This document shows, piece after piece, positions 26,431-35,766 of a stretch of 64,000 bases of DNA. Within the stretch, counting starts at the first letter, position 1. Every line of letters begins with the position of its first letter. The notes beneath the pieces are model-generated. The model was not told the origin of the DNA and made no database searches. It saw only the letters and a program-made list of their open reading frames with translations. This DNA comes from Actinomyces bowdenii (GTDB lineage Bacteria > Actinomycetota > Actinomycetes > Actinomycetales > Actinomycetaceae): contig NZ_JAGFOU010000010.1 of assembly GCF_017592395.1 (NCBI RefSeq), forward strand, positions 1-64,000, written 5' to 3'. The translations under genes and the position numbers were made by a program.

Positions 26431-26973
26431 TCACCCTCCGGGGAAGGGCGCCTCGCTCGCGGCAGTGGGTGGGGTGCCTGATCGCGGGGAATCGGCGGGC
26501 CCGGGGCGCGCAGGGGTCTGAGGGCCCTTGGCGTGGTGGGAGCGGCCTGTGGGGCCGGCTGGGTCTGCCGGGCCCGCCGGGGCGCCCGGGCCCACAGGGC
26601 CGGTGCGCGAGCGGGCCTCGCCGGTGAGGCGGTCGGTCAGCCCGGCCTCGGTGACGATGAGGTTGAGGATGGCGATGTTCTCCGCCAGGACCCGGGTCTC
26701 ATCCTCCATGCGGCTGATCTCCAGGGACAGGTGGAGGGCCACGCCCAGCAGCAGGAAGATCGCCAGGACGAAGAGCAGGTTGGAGGGCACCTCGAAGCCC
26801 AGGAGCTGGGACAGCGCCTTGAGCAGTCCCGGCACGGTGGCCAGGAGCACGATCGCCAGGCCGACGACGATCCACAGCGCGGCGTACTTCTCCCGCAGCC
26901 TCCGGCTGCGCAGCAGGGCCAGGATGAAGAAGACCGTCAGGGCCGCCACCAGGACGTAGAAGAGCTGGAGCAT
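26431..26973 (-). CDS. DUF2304 membrane protein
   Basis: 180 residues with AGGAGG before the ATG at 26973. Three membrane segments (about 1-18, 34-52 and 67-88) carry the DUF2304 pattern LREKYAALWIVVGLAIVLLA and SNLLFVLAIFLLLGVALHLS. A short helix follows (RMEDETRVLAENIAILN), then a Pro/Gly-rich tail. The gene starts 2 nt after the stop of a polyprenol-phosphate-type GT2, the usual partner of DUF2304 proteins in glycan loci. It probably anchors or assists that enzyme; its own activity is unknown. Confidence 0.85.
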   Translation of the reverse strand: MLQLFYVLVAALTVFFILALLRSRRLREKYAALWIVVGLAIVLLATVPGLLKALSQLLGFEVPSNLLFVLAIFLLLGVALHLSLEISRMEDETRVLAENIAILNLIVTEAGLTDRLTGEARSRTGPVGPGAPAGPADPAGPTGRSHHAKGPQTPARPGPADSPRSGTPPTAASEAPFPGG

Positions 26974-26975
26974 GG

Positions 26976-27734
26976 TCAGTCCTCCTGGGCGGCGCCGGGC
27001 GCCGCGGTGGGGCGCCGGGTGCGGTCGATGGGGCGGCGGGTCAGGGAGATGAAGAGGGCGAACATGCTGCGGCCCAGGTAGATGGCGGACTTCCACGGGT
27101 TGTTCGACGGTGTGCCGGCCTGTCGCGGGCGCATGGAGACCCCCACCTGGCTGACGGTCAGGCCAGAGCGCAGGGCGATGACCAGGGAGTCGATCGTGTC
27201 GCCCAGGTACTCGGCGGGGTAGTGCAGGCAGTACTGGTCGATGGCGGTGGCATCGGCGGCCCTGAAGCCGCTGGTGACGTCCGTCAGGCGCGTGCGCGCC
27301 ACCCGGCCGACGATGGCGGCGAGCATGACCATGGCCCACCGGCGCGGGCCGCGGGCCCGGTAGGTCCCCGCCTCGGCGAAGCGCGCCCCGATGGAGATGT
27401 TCGAGTGCTCCAGCCCCGCCAGGACGGCCTCGATGTCGCGCGGGTCGTGCTGGCCGTCGGCATCGACCTGGATGGCGCGCTCATAGCCGAAGCGGTGGGC
27501 GAACTTGTAGCCCGCCCGCATGGCGCCCCCCACGCCGAGGTTGTAGGGCAGGTCCAGGACGTGGGCCCCGGCCCGCCGGGCGACCTGGGAGGTGCGGTCC
27601 TGCGAGCCGTCGTTGACCACGAGGAGGTCGTATCCGGGGACGGTCTGCCGCAGTTCGCGAATGGTCTCGCCGATGGCCGCCTCCTCGTTCCAGGCGGGCA
27701 TGATGACGAGCGTTCGGGGGACATGTGTGGGCAT
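26976..27734 (-). CDS. Glycosyltransferase family 2, DPM1-like
   Basis: 252 residues. The start at 27734 is chosen because AGGAG lies just upstream; earlier in-frame ATGs give unusual residues. GT-A motifs are VIMPAWNEEAAIGETIRELR, LLVVNDGSQDRT, and AIQVDADGQHDP (DxD). It resembles dolichol/polyprenol-phosphate mannosyl- or glucosyltransferases without a C-terminal membrane domain. The DUF2304 protein encoded 2 nt downstream may supply the membrane anchor. It would make a lipid-linked sugar for decorating an exported glycan. Confidence 0.87.
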   Translation of the reverse strand: MPTHVPRTLVIMPAWNEEAAIGETIRELRQTVPGYDLLVVNDGSQDRTSQVARRAGAHVLDLPYNLGVGGAMRAGYKFAHRFGYERAIQVDADGQHDPRDIEAVLAGLEHSNISIGARFAEAGTYRARGPRRWAMVMLAAIVGRVARTRLTDVTSGFRAADATAIDQYCLHYPAEYLGDTIDSLVIALRSGLTVSQVGVSMRPRQAGTPSNNPWKSAIYLGRSMFALFISLTRRPIDRTRRPTAAPGAAQED

Positions 27735-27967
27735 GGGGCTCCTGACGGCCGGGGCGCAGACGGTACCCATGCTACGGCGGCGCGGCCGGTGCGCGCCGCC
27801 CCGCGCCACGCGATGGCTGTGCCAGCGGCGGGTATCGGGCCCGGCTGCTGCCGGCGGGCTGCGCACGGCGCGGGGGGAGTGCTCCAGCAGGTACCATCGT
27901 GGCGCCGATGCCGCCAGGACACTGGCCGGTGCGGCGGGCACGGACGTCGTGAAGGAAAGGGCCTGGG

Positions 27968-28822
27968 ATGGGTTCGCTCTCCTTGGAGGAGATCAAGAAG
28001 GTCGAGCTGGACTGCCTGCGCGAGCTGGACCGCCTGTGCGCGGAGCACGGCCTGACCTACGTCCTGGCCTACGGCACCCTCATCGGGGCCCTGCGCCACG
28101 AGGGCTTCATCCCCTGGGACGACGACATCGACGTGCACATGCCCCGGGCCGACTACGAGCGGCTCTACCGCCTCTACCAGGACGGCGCCCTGGACCCCCG
28201 CTTCACCATCGCCTCCTACCGGGACCGCTCCTCGATCTACCCCTTCTTCAAGCTGGTGGACACCCGCACCCGTGCCGAGGAGACCTTCATCGACGAGCGC
28301 AATGCCCTGGGCCTGTGGGTCGACATCTTCCCCCTGGAGCGCGTCGACCTCACCGACCCCCGTCTGGAGCGGATCAGGAGGCGGGCCTCCCGCCTCGTGT
28401 GGTGGCGCCACCTGGCGGCCACCGACCCCCGCTATGCCACCTCCTCCGCCGCCCGCCTGGTCAAGCGCCTCATCCACCCCTTCACCCGGCGCATCGACCC
28501 CTACGACGTCGCCCGCAAAGCCGACGCCCTGGCCCGCTCGGCCGATGCGGGCGCGGGCGCGCGCCAGGAGGACCTGCGCCACGTGCTGCTGGTCGATGAC
28601 CGCATGGACCGCAACATCCTGGCCCCCGACGACCTCCTGCCCACCCGCCGGGCCGCCTTCGAGGGGCAGTCCTTCGCCGTGCCCGCGCGGGCCGAGGAGA
28701 TCCTCACCTCCTACTACGGCGACTGGAGGCGCGTGCCGCCGCCCGAGGAGCGCCCGCCCTCCCACCTGCGATCGGTCACCTGGGTCCGCCCGGAGCATGG
28801 GGGCGGGGCCCGCCATGACTGA
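27968..28822 (+). CDS. licD: LicD family phosphocholine transferase, copy 1
   Basis: 284 residues from the ATG at 27968. The LicD hallmark is at 35-66: YGTLIGALRHEGFIPWDDDI followed by DVHMPRADYERL. DDDID (51-55) is the likely metal site, as in nucleotidyltransferase-fold LicD/fukutin enzymes. LicD transfers phosphocholine from CDP-choline to a sugar of the glycan precursor. It heads a plus-strand operon with a GT2 and a flippase. A LicD-like enzyme may move another phospho-alcohol, but licA, licB and licC homologues within 8 kb argue for choline. Confidence 0.88.
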   Translation: MGSLSLEEIKKVELDCLRELDRLCAEHGLTYVLAYGTLIGALRHEGFIPWDDDIDVHMPRADYERLYRLYQDGALDPRFTIASYRDRSSIYPFFKLVDTRTRAEETFIDERNALGLWVDIFPLERVDLTDPRLERIRRRASRLVWWRHLAATDPRYATSSAARLVKRLIHPFTRRIDPYDVARKADALARSADAGAGARQEDLRHVLLVDDRMDRNILAPDDLLPTRRAAFEGQSFAVPARAEEILTSYYGDWRRVPPPEERPPSHLRSVTWVRPEHGGGARHD

Positions 28823-29753
28823 GCACGCGAGCCGCCGGCCCGCCGGCGGGCCGGGAACCCCGGGCGAGGGGCCCGCCTCCGCGCCCCCCACCGTCTGCGT
28901 CTTCACCCCCACCTACGAGCGCGCCTACATCCTGCCCGTGCTCTACAAGAGCCTGGTGGCCCAGACCAGCCAGGACTTCGTGTGGATGATCGTGGACGAC
29001 GGCTCCACCGACTCCACCGAGGAGCTCGTGCGCTCCTGGATCGAGGAGGGCCGCATCGCCATCGACTACGTGCGCACCGAGAACGGCGGCAAGCCCCGGG
29101 CCATCAACCTGGGCGTGGCGCGCTCCAGCAGCCCCCTGTTCTTCGTCGTCGACTCCGACGACTGGCTGGTGCCCACCGCCATCGAGCATGTGCTCTCGGT
29201 GTGGGGGAGGATCGAGGGCCAGGAGCGCTACGCCGGCATCGTGGCCCTGCGCGGCACCGACGAGGCCACGCCCATGGACACCTGGATGCCCGAGGGCGCC
29301 GCGGACGTGAAGTACTGGGACCTGTTCGAGACCATGGGATTCCGGGGGGACACCTCCCTCATCCACCGCACCGAGGTGCTCCGCCGCTACCCCTACGACG
29401 TCGCCCCCGGGGAGATCTTCATCGCCGAGACCTCCGTGTACTACCGCCTCGATGAGCACTACGACATGCTCGCCGACAACACCATCCTCACCATCTGCCA
29501 CTACCTGCCCGACGGGCTGACCCACAACTTCGCGGCCAACGCCAAGCGCAACCCCATCGGCTACTGGAAGCACAAGCGCTACTGCGCCCAGCGCTCCACC
29601 ACGCTCAAGGGCGTGGCCCGCGAGACGCTGCTCTACCTCGTGGGATGCCGGCTGGCGGGCCAGCGCGGAGCCATCTCCATGGCCCCGAACAAGGCCGTGG
29701 CCCTCGCCTGCTACCTGCCGGCCCTGGTGGCCCGCCACACCATCTTCAGGTAG
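28815..29753 (+). CDS. Glycosyltransferase family 2
   Basis: 312 residues; the ATG at 28815 overlaps the licD stop by 8 nt. A flexible N-terminus of 25 residues precedes TVCVFTPTYERAYILPVLYK, then MIVDDGSTDSTEE, ENGGKPRAINLGVA, and VVDSDDWLVP (DxD-like metal site). The C-terminal part has QRSTTLKGVARETLLYLVG and may touch the membrane. Co-translation with licD suggests it adds the sugar that LicD modifies (inference). Confidence 0.87.
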   Translation: MTEHASRRPAGGPGTPGEGPASAPPTVCVFTPTYERAYILPVLYKSLVAQTSQDFVWMIVDDGSTDSTEELVRSWIEEGRIAIDYVRTENGGKPRAINLGVARSSSPLFFVVDSDDWLVPTAIEHVLSVWGRIEGQERYAGIVALRGTDEATPMDTWMPEGAADVKYWDLFETMGFRGDTSLIHRTEVLRRYPYDVAPGEIFIAETSVYYRLDEHYDMLADNTILTICHYLPDGLTHNFAANAKRNPIGYWKHKRYCAQRSTTLKGVARETLLYLVGCRLAGQRGAISMAPNKAVALACYLPALVARHTIFR

Positions 29754-29765
29754 GGGGTGCGGACC

Positions 29766-31064
29766 GTGTCAGCCACCCCCGGGAGGATCGGGAGGCCGGG
29801 AGAGCCCGCGGCCTCCCGCAGGACGCAGGCGGACCAGGCGCCCCAGGCGCTGTCCCTGCGGACCAACATGCTGTGGAACTCCGCGGGCTCCATCACCAGG
29901 CTGGGCTGCAACTACATGCTCAGCATCGTGGTGGTCTGGCTCTCCCGCGGTTTCGACGCCGCCGGCGTCCTGACCCTGGCCGTGGCGGTCTCCAACCTCG
30001 TCACCCCCTTCGCCGACTTCCGCCTGCGCACCCTCCAGGTCACCGATGTCAAGGGCGAGCGCAGCTCGGGGGCCTACGTGGGCCTGAGAATCGCCACCAC
30101 CGCCCTGGCCTTCGCCGCCGGGGCGGTCTATGCCCTGGCCACCACCGCCCTCGATGCGTTCCCCGTCATCATCCTGTACCTCATCTACAGCCTGGCCGCC
30201 AACTTCATCGAGGTCCTCCACGCCATTGATCAGCGGCACCGGCGCATGGACTACATCGGCCGGTCCTACATGATGCAGGGCCTGCTCAGCTTCACGGGCT
30301 TCTGCCTGGGCCTGTGGCTGACCAACTCACTGGAGGTGGCGGTGGGGCTCATGGCAGTGGCCACCATCGCCATCGGCGTCCTCTACGACGCGCCCCGGGC
30401 GGCCCTCTTCGAGCCCCTGCGCCCGCAGATCGACATCCGGCCCGCCCTCAGGATCCTGGCCGGCCTGCTGCCCCTGGTCATCGCCCAGGTGTGCTCCAGC
30501 GCCGTCCTGGTCATCCCGCGCCAGTACCTGGCCGCCACCTCCGGCGAGAGCGACCTGGGCATCTACAACTCGATCGCGGCGCCGGTGCTCCTGGTCCAGA
30601 CAGGGGCGGCCTTCGTCTACGGCCCCCTCATGGGGGAGTTCGCGGAGAAGTTCCAGACGGACAAGCGGGGGGCCATGAGGCTGCTGCGCAAGACGACCCT
30701 CCTCCTGCTGGCCGTCACCGGTCTCATCGCCCTGGTGCTGCTCCTGGTGGGCGAGCCGCTCCTGGAGCTCGTCTTCGGCCCGGAGATCCTGCCCCATGTC
30801 GGCCTCCTCCAACCGACACTGCTGTGCACGATCATGACGGCCTTCGCCTGGTTCATGAACGACCTGCTGCTGGCCCTGCGGGACTACACGGCCAGTTTCG
30901 TGGGCAATGCGCTGGCGGCCCTGACCACTCTGGCCCTGTCCACCACGATCGTGGACGCCTTCGGCATGAACGGCATCAGCTGGATGGGGGTCATCGCCTA
31001 CGGCATCGCGGTCCTGAGCCTGCTGGCCTTCCTCATGCGCGACTACCGCCGCCTGGAGGCCTGA
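29766..31064 (+). CDS. TacF/Wzx-like polysaccharide flippase B
   Basis: 432 residues from the GTG at 29766, with AGGGGG 8 nt before it; a GTG at 29757 is the alternative. About 12-14 membrane segments; NMLWNSAGSITRLGCNYMLS and RLRTLQVTDVKGERSSGAYV align with flippase A (21529-22788), so the two are paralogues. It is the third gene of the licD-GT2-flippase operon and should flip the phosphocholine-bearing lipid-linked unit (inference). The end is convergent with the second licD. Confidence 0.82.
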   Translation: MSATPGRIGRPGEPAASRRTQADQAPQALSLRTNMLWNSAGSITRLGCNYMLSIVVVWLSRGFDAAGVLTLAVAVSNLVTPFADFRLRTLQVTDVKGERSSGAYVGLRIATTALAFAAGAVYALATTALDAFPVIILYLIYSLAANFIEVLHAIDQRHRRMDYIGRSYMMQGLLSFTGFCLGLWLTNSLEVAVGLMAVATIAIGVLYDAPRAALFEPLRPQIDIRPALRILAGLLPLVIAQVCSSAVLVIPRQYLAATSGESDLGIYNSIAAPVLLVQTGAAFVYGPLMGEFAEKFQTDKRGAMRLLRKTTLLLLAVTGLIALVLLLVGEPLLELVFGPEILPHVGLLQPTLLCTIMTAFAWFMNDLLLALRDYTASFVGNALAALTTLALSTTIVDAFGMNGISWMGVIAYGIAVLSLLAFLMRDYRRLEA

Positions 31065-31070
31065 GCCGCG

Positions 31071-31125
31071 GGGCACCGGCGGCACCGGCGCACCGGCGCA
31101 CCGGCCATGTGGCGGCCGGCCGGCG
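31071..31125. repeat. GC-rich tandem CACCGGCG repeat with hairpin potential
   Basis: Between the convergent flippase B and licD2 stops, CACCGGCG-like units repeat four times (from about 31074) and are followed by GGCCGGCCGGCGGCC, which can pair with them. It could act as a terminator for both strands. Confidence 0.4.
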
Positions 31126-31136
31126 GCCCGCCAGGC

Positions 31137-32081
31137 TCACATGGCGTCGGGGTCGTGACGGCCGAAGTCCACCCGCACCGGCTTGTGATTGACCCGTTCC
31201 TCCTGGGGCGGCAGCGCCATGTAATCGCCGTAGCCGCGCCGCAGCACGGCATCGTAGCCGCGGGGCAGCTCGACCATGATGTCCTCGAAGGGCACGCGGG
31301 AGGTGGGGAAGAGCTCGGCCTCGCTGGCGGACCAGCGCAGCGGCTCCTGGGTGGAGTAGTCCCCCAGGACCCGGGAGCCCCCCGCACTGCGGCCCGAGCC
31401 GTCCTCGTACAGGCGCGCGGCCCGCTCCCAGCGCTGGTAGAGGGCGGCGGGGGAGACCCTCAGCCCCCGCATCGTCCCGTGCACCGCGTGGAACACGGCG
31501 GCGGCGGCGGCCCCGACCGCGCCCGTCAGCCCCGTCTCCGGGGTGGCGCTGCCGTGGAGGAAGAGCATGCGCCCCCACACCCAGGTGCGCCGGCTCTGGC
31601 GGCGGAAGGCCCTCCGGTCCCGCGGCACCCGGTCCAGGGGGAAGACGTCCACGCCGATGGGCACGGGGAAGGACCGCTGGGCCGCGGCGGCCGGGACGAA
31701 CTGCGTGCCCACCAGGCCCATGACCGCGAAGGTCTTGGGGTAGTCGCGGTGGGAGCGCTGGCTCATCACCACGAAGTCCTCCCCGATCGCCCCGGGGGCC
31801 AGCTCCAGGAAGCGCTCGTAGTCGGCCCGGGGCATGCACACGTCGACGTCGTCGTCCCAGGGGATGAAGCCCTGGTGGCGCACGGCGCCGATGGCGGTGC
31901 CCCCGTAGACGGCGTAGGCGATGCCCAGCTCGCCGCATACGCGGTCCAGCTCGCGCAGCACGCAGGTGGTCGCGCGCTGCACCCGGCGCAGCGTCGCCTC
32001 GTCCTCGATGGGGCCGCTCGGGGCCGGGCCGGTGCGCCGACCGGAGGGCGCGCCGGACGCGCCGGGATCAGTGGGGCTCAT
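31137..32081 (-). CDS. licD: LicD family phosphocholine transferase, copy 2
   Basis: 314 residues. LicD motif GGTAIGAVRHQGFIPWDDDV at 60-79, then DVCMPRADYERF; DDDVD at 76-80. It is distinct from copy 1 and longer by an N-terminal disordered lead (1-25) and an inserted helical region (about 160-230). The gene follows rmlA by 74 nt on the same strand, so it is probably co-transcribed with it. Two LicD proteins in pneumococcus modify two different GalNAc residues of one repeat; the same division of labour is possible here (inference). Confidence 0.86.
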   Translation of the reverse strand: MSPTDPGASGAPSGRRTGPAPSGPIEDEATLRRVQRATTCVLRELDRVCGELGIAYAVYGGTAIGAVRHQGFIPWDDDVDVCMPRADYERFLELAPGAIGEDFVVMSQRSHRDYPKTFAVMGLVGTQFVPAAAAQRSFPVPIGVDVFPLDRVPRDRRAFRRQSRRTWVWGRMLFLHGSATPETGLTGAVGAAAAAVFHAVHGTMRGLRVSPAALYQRWERAARLYEDGSGRSAGGSRVLGDYSTQEPLRWSASEAELFPTSRVPFEDIMVELPRGYDAVLRRGYGDYMALPPQEERVNHKPVRVDFGRHDPDAM

Positions 32082-32155
32082 GGTGACTCTCTTCTCCTTC
32101 TCTTCCCCGGCGCCGGGTCCGCCGGCCGCCTCCGCGCTTGTCGGCGCCCGCCGCC

Positions 32156-33049
32156 TCAGTGCCCCTCGGCCCCGTGGCCTCGCCGGGAGCGGGCCAGGAT
32201 GTCCAGGAGGTACTGGCCGTAGCCGGACTTCACCAGCGGCTCGGCGCGCTGGCGCAGTCCGTCGTCGTCGATGAAGCCCATGCGCCAGGCGACCTCCTCG
32301 GGGCAGCCGATGTTGAGGCCCTGGCGGTGCTGGACGGTGCGGATGAAGCTCGTGGCGTCGGCCAGGGAGTCGAAGGTCCCGGTGTCCAGCCAGGCGGTGC
32401 CGCGGGGCAGCACCTCCACGCTCAGGCGCCCCGCCTCCAGGTAGGTGCGGTTGACGTCGGTGATCTCGTACTCCCCGCGCGCCGAGGGCTTGAGGGCCTT
32501 GGCGATCTCGACGACGTCGTTGTCGTAGAAGTACAGGCCCGGCACCGCGTAGTCGGACTTGGGCTCGGCGGGCTTCTCCTCGATGGAGACCGCCCGGAAG
32601 TCGGCGTCGAACTCCACCACGCCGTAGGCGGAGGGGTCGGCCACCTGGTAGGCGTAGACGACGCCGCCGTCGGGGCTGGTGTGACGGCGCAGCTGGGTGC
32701 CCATGCCCGGGCCGTAGAAGATGTTGTCGCCCAGGACCAGGGCAGCGCTCTCGCCACCGATGAACTCCGCCCCCAGGACGAAGGCCTGGGCCAGCCCGTT
32801 GGGGACCTCCTGGACGGTGTAGGACAGGTTGACGCCCAGCTGCGAGCCGTCGCCCAGGAGACGGTGGAAGCTGGGGGCGTCATGGGGCGTGGTGATGATG
32901 AGCACGTCCTGGATGCCCGCGAGCATGAGGGTGCTCAGCGGGTAGTAGATCATCGGCTTGTCGTAGACCGGCACCAGCTGCTTGGAGGTGCCCAGGGTGA
33001 TGGGGTTGAGTCGCGTGCCGGAGCCGCCGGCCAGGATGATGCCTCGCAT
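32156..33049 (-). CDS. rmlA: Glucose-1-phosphate thymidylyltransferase
   Basis: 297 residues starting [20 protein letters not shown]; the ATG at 33049 is chosen over upstream ATGs because it gives the family N-terminus directly. GGSGTRL (nucleotide loop), [30 protein letters not shown] and [20 protein letters not shown] are RmlA signatures. It makes dTDP-glucose from Glc-1-P and dTTP, the first step to dTDP-rhamnose, completed by RmlB (not here) and RmlCD (13414-14946). Confidence 0.95.
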   Translation of the reverse strand: MRGIILAGGSGTRLNPITLGTSKQLVPVYDKPMIYYPLSTLMLAGIQDVLIITTPHDAPSFHRLLGDGSQLGVNLSYTVQEVPNGLAQAFVLGAEFIGGESAALVLGDNIFYGPGMGTQLRRHTSPDGGVVYAYQVADPSAYGVVEFDADFRAVSIEEKPAEPKSDYAVPGLYFYDNDVVEIAKALKPSARGEYEITDVNRTYLEAGRLSVEVLPRGTAWLDTGTFDSLADATSFIRTVQHRQGLNIGCPEEVAWRMGFIDDDGLRQRAEPLVKSGYGQYLLDILARSRRGHGAEGH

Positions 33050-33237
33050 GGGCCTAGTGTGGCCCATCTGGGTCCCATGTGGCACTTCTGAGCCCTCCGG
33101 GTCACGTGCGCGCCCATGCGGCCCCCGCCCCGCCGGCCCTGCGCGGCGCGTCCGCACTGCCCGGCGCCGCGGCCCCGGCCCCGCGGCCTGACGTGATTGT
33201 GATCCGGCCCCTGCAGGGCCCGGGGAGCCGTGGCGGG

Positions 33238-33243
33238 TACGGT
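33238..33243 (+). promoter_or_regulatory. -10 box TACGGT of a probable leaderless manA
   Basis: TACGGT ends 8 nt before the manA ATG and there is no Shine-Dalgarno, so transcription may begin at the start codon. The -35 region is not recognisable. Confidence 0.35.
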
Positions 33244-33251
33244 GTGCGCCT

Positions 33252-34442
33252 ATGGAATCCCTTGAGCCCGCACGCCAGCGCTATGACTGGGGGTCGCGCA
33301 CCGCGATCCCCGAGCTGCTGGGCTGCGCGCCCGACCCCGATCCCTGGGCCGAGGCCTGGTACGGCACCCACCCCGCGGGGCGCACCCGGCTGGCCGACGG
33401 CACCAGCCTCAGCGAGCACATCGAATCCGACCCCCAGCGGCTCCTGGGGGAGGACGTCATGCGCCGCTTCGGCACCGGGCTGCCCTATCTGCTCAAGATC
33501 ATCGCCCCCGAGCGCGCCCTGTCCCTCCAGGTCCACCCCAGCCTGGAGCAGGCCGCCTCGGGCTACGAGCGCGAGCAGGAGGCCGGGCTGGCCCTGGACG
33601 ACCCCGCTCGCAGCTACAAGGACGCCAACCACAAGCCGGAGATGGTCCTGGCCCTCACCCGCTTCGAGGCGGTCGCCGGATTCCGCGCGCCGCGCCGCGC
33701 CGTCGAGGTCCTGTCCGACCTGGACACCCCGCTGGCCCGGCGCATGCGCCGCAGCCTGAGGCTCAACCCCACGCGCTTCGGCATCCGCCAGGTCTTCACC
33801 GACCTGGTCAGCGCGGACACCCGCCCGGGCCCCGGGGAGATCGAGGAGCTCGTGGCGCAGATCTCCGCCCGCCATGAGGCCGGCGCCTCACCCTCGGCGA
33901 GGGTGGACGCCAATGCGGTGGCCATGGCCCGCACCTTCCCCACCGACCCCGGAATCGCCGCCTCCCTCCTGCTCAACCCCGTCACCCTCCAGCCGGGGGA
34001 GGCGCTCTTCGTGCCCGCGGGATGCGTCCACGCCTATGTCGGCGGCCTGGGGGTGGAGATCATGGCCTCCTCGGACAACGTGCTGCGCGCGGGGCTGACG
34101 ACCAAGCACATCGATGTTCCCGAGATGCTGGCCTGCGTGGACTACGTGGCCGCGCCCCCGGTGCGTCCCGCGCCCGAGTACCTCTCGCGCGCCACCCGCG
34201 CCTACTACGCCCCGGTGGACGACTTCGAGCTCATGGTCACCACCGTGGTCCCCGCCGACGGCGCCCTGCAGGTCCCCGGCCGGGGGCCGCGCATCGTCCT
34301 GGCCGTCGAGGGGACCACCACGGTGACCAGTCGCCGGGGCAGTAGGCGGATGACCCGGGGGGGCGCCGTCTTCGTCGGTGCCGACGAGCGGGTCCTGAGC
34401 GTCGAGGGCGAGGGCACGCTCATCCAGGCCGACCTGCCCTAG
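33252..34442 (+). CDS. manA: Mannose-6-phosphate isomerase, class I
   Basis: 396 residues. Metal-site motifs of type I PMI are present: [22 protein letters not shown] and [20 protein letters not shown], followed by [14 protein letters not shown]. It interconverts fructose-6-P and mannose-6-P and feeds GDP-mannose and glycan synthesis. The gene is divergent from rmlA and near whiB, as in mycobacteria, where manA lies close to whiB2. No phosphomannomutase gene is in the window. Confidence 0.94.
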   Translation: MESLEPARQRYDWGSRTAIPELLGCAPDPDPWAEAWYGTHPAGRTRLADGTSLSEHIESDPQRLLGEDVMRRFGTGLPYLLKIIAPERALSLQVHPSLEQAASGYEREQEAGLALDDPARSYKDANHKPEMVLALTRFEAVAGFRAPRRAVEVLSDLDTPLARRMRRSLRLNPTRFGIRQVFTDLVSADTRPGPGEIEELVAQISARHEAGASPSARVDANAVAMARTFPTDPGIAASLLLNPVTLQPGEALFVPAGCVHAYVGGLGVEIMASSDNVLRAGLTTKHIDVPEMLACVDYVAAPPVRPAPEYLSRATRAYYAPVDDFELMVTTVVPADGALQVPGRGPRIVLAVEGTTTVTSRRGSRRMTRGGAVFVGADERVLSVEGEGTLIQADLP

Positions 34443-34581
34443 GCGTGCCTCTCCGTGAGGCTGTGCGCGGGGCCGGTGGGCCCTGGCCCGGGGCGCGATG
34501 CCACCATCCCCGCCGTTGGCCCCGGCCGCAGCGACCGCGACCCCCCGGGGCCGGACATCGAGGAGCCTTCCGCGGAGCCCT

Positions 34582-35430
34582 CTAGGAGCGGTGCTCGTCG
34601 TTCCGGGGCACCGGGGAGCCGGCGGCGCCCTCCTGGCGGGCCGCGGCTGCCGCCAGGGCGTCGTCGGCCCCGGGGGCCAGTAGGACGGCGGTGGCGCCCC
34701 GGCTCCAGGCCCCCAGCACCTCCAGCAGGGCCCGGCCCGGGTGCGCGGCGCGCACCAGTTGAGCGCCCGGGGCGGGCTGCGGCGGCCCTGCGCCACCGCC
34801 GGCAGCGGTCGGGGGCGCGGCCAGGCGGGCGCGCGTGAGCGTGATGGGGCCGCCGGCCCCCGCCTCCCGCAGGAGGATCAGGCCGGACTCCCGGCCGGGC
34901 CTGGGCACCGCGGTGAAGGCATCGGCGTGCGACATCAGCTCGGCGGCGCCGTCGATGACCAGCGGGGGCAGATCGCCGGGCCAGCGCACCGCCAGGGACT
35001 GCGCGGGCAGGAGCACATGGATGCCCGCCTCGGGATCGAGGCGCCGCTCCTCGAAGGCCACGCTCATCCCGATCTCGGGCAGGTCCTCCGGCAGGGCGAC
35101 GGCGTCAGCACCGTCAGCACTGTCAGTGCCGTCAGGGCCGTCAGGGCCATCAGGGCCGGCGGCCCCGGGGGCGGCGTCCGAGACGACCACCGGCCGCCCG
35201 GCCAGCCAGGCCCCGCAGGCCCAGGCGATGGTGCGCCAGTGGGTGGGGCAGCCCAGGTGAACCGCGGTGCCGGGCTCGGACTCCGCGGTGATGAGGCCCG
35301 CGGCCTTGGACTGCCACATCGACAGCACATGGCCGCTGAGCTCGATGCGCTCGGCCGGGCTGTACCACACGATGCGGGGCTGCTGACCCTCGTGGGCGTC
35401 CAGGAGCTGCTGAAGGGCGTCTGGGGGCAT
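34582..35430 (-). CDS. TIGR03089 family protein
   Basis: 282 residues. MPPDALQQLLDAHEGQQPRI, RIVWYSPAERIELSGHVL, and TAVHLGCPTHWRTIAWACGA followed by WLAGRPVVVSD match the TIGR03089 family, which looks like the N-terminal part of an acyl-adenylating enzyme without the AMP-binding core. The function is unknown. A Gly-Pro-Asp run (GPDGPDGPDGTD) sits in the middle as a low-complexity insert. The family is usually found near rml and whiB genes in actinobacteria, as here. Confidence 0.8.
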   Translation of the reverse strand: MPPDALQQLLDAHEGQQPRIVWYSPAERIELSGHVLSMWQSKAAGLITAESEPGTAVHLGCPTHWRTIAWACGAWLAGRPVVVSDAAPGAAGPDGPDGPDGTDSADGADAVALPEDLPEIGMSVAFEERRLDPEAGIHVLLPAQSLAVRWPGDLPPLVIDGAAELMSHADAFTAVPRPGRESGLILLREAGAGGPITLTRARLAAPPTAAGGGAGPPQPAPGAQLVRAAHPGRALLEVLGAWSRGATAVLLAPGADDALAAAAARQEGAAGSPVPRNDEHRS

Positions 35431-35698
35431 GAGGGGATTGAACCAGATCTACAGGCCCGGGGGCCGCAGGGGCCGGGGTCTCGGAGCGGTGTCGGCGCCG
35501 CCGGGGCGGGTGGGGTGCGTGTCACACCCCAGTAATTAAGCCGGAAAAGACGGGATGATGCCCCTATCAGGTTCACTGCGGCATCCTCCCAGGGGTTTTG
35601 TAGGAAGTCGCCATACTGTGTCCTCCAGATGGGGATCTCCGCGGCATATCAAGGAACGATGTCAATGGTCACGAGAGGGTGAAGTTTCCCTCCCGGGC
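35431..35698. other. Upstream region of whiB
   Basis: About 270 nt without a gene, less GC-rich than the surroundings. It separates the divergent TIGR03089 and whiB genes and ends in the whiB promoter. I see no clear operator pair. Confidence 0.5.
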
Positions 35699-35728
35699 TT
35701 GACTGGCCTCATCTCACACACTTGTAAT
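35699..35728 (+). promoter_or_regulatory. whiB promoter
   Basis: -35 TTGACT (35699-35704), 18-nt spacer, -10 TGTAAT (35723-35728). This is the best canonical promoter in the window. The 5' leader would be about 30 nt and carries GGGAGG 6 nt before the ATG. Confidence 0.7.
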
Positions 35729-35766
35729 TCTTCTGGCACGCACGTCGAACTGAAGGGAGGCCGATC

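Noticed and set aside
25637-26627. Overlapping frames on both strands between the lic operon and DUF2304
   Set aside because: Trp/Gly/Pro-rich or Arg-rich composition, no start signals, and they run through palindromes and direct repeats.
31071-31125. Possible CRISPR-like repeat
   Set aside because: Units are about 8 nt and contiguous, with no spacers.
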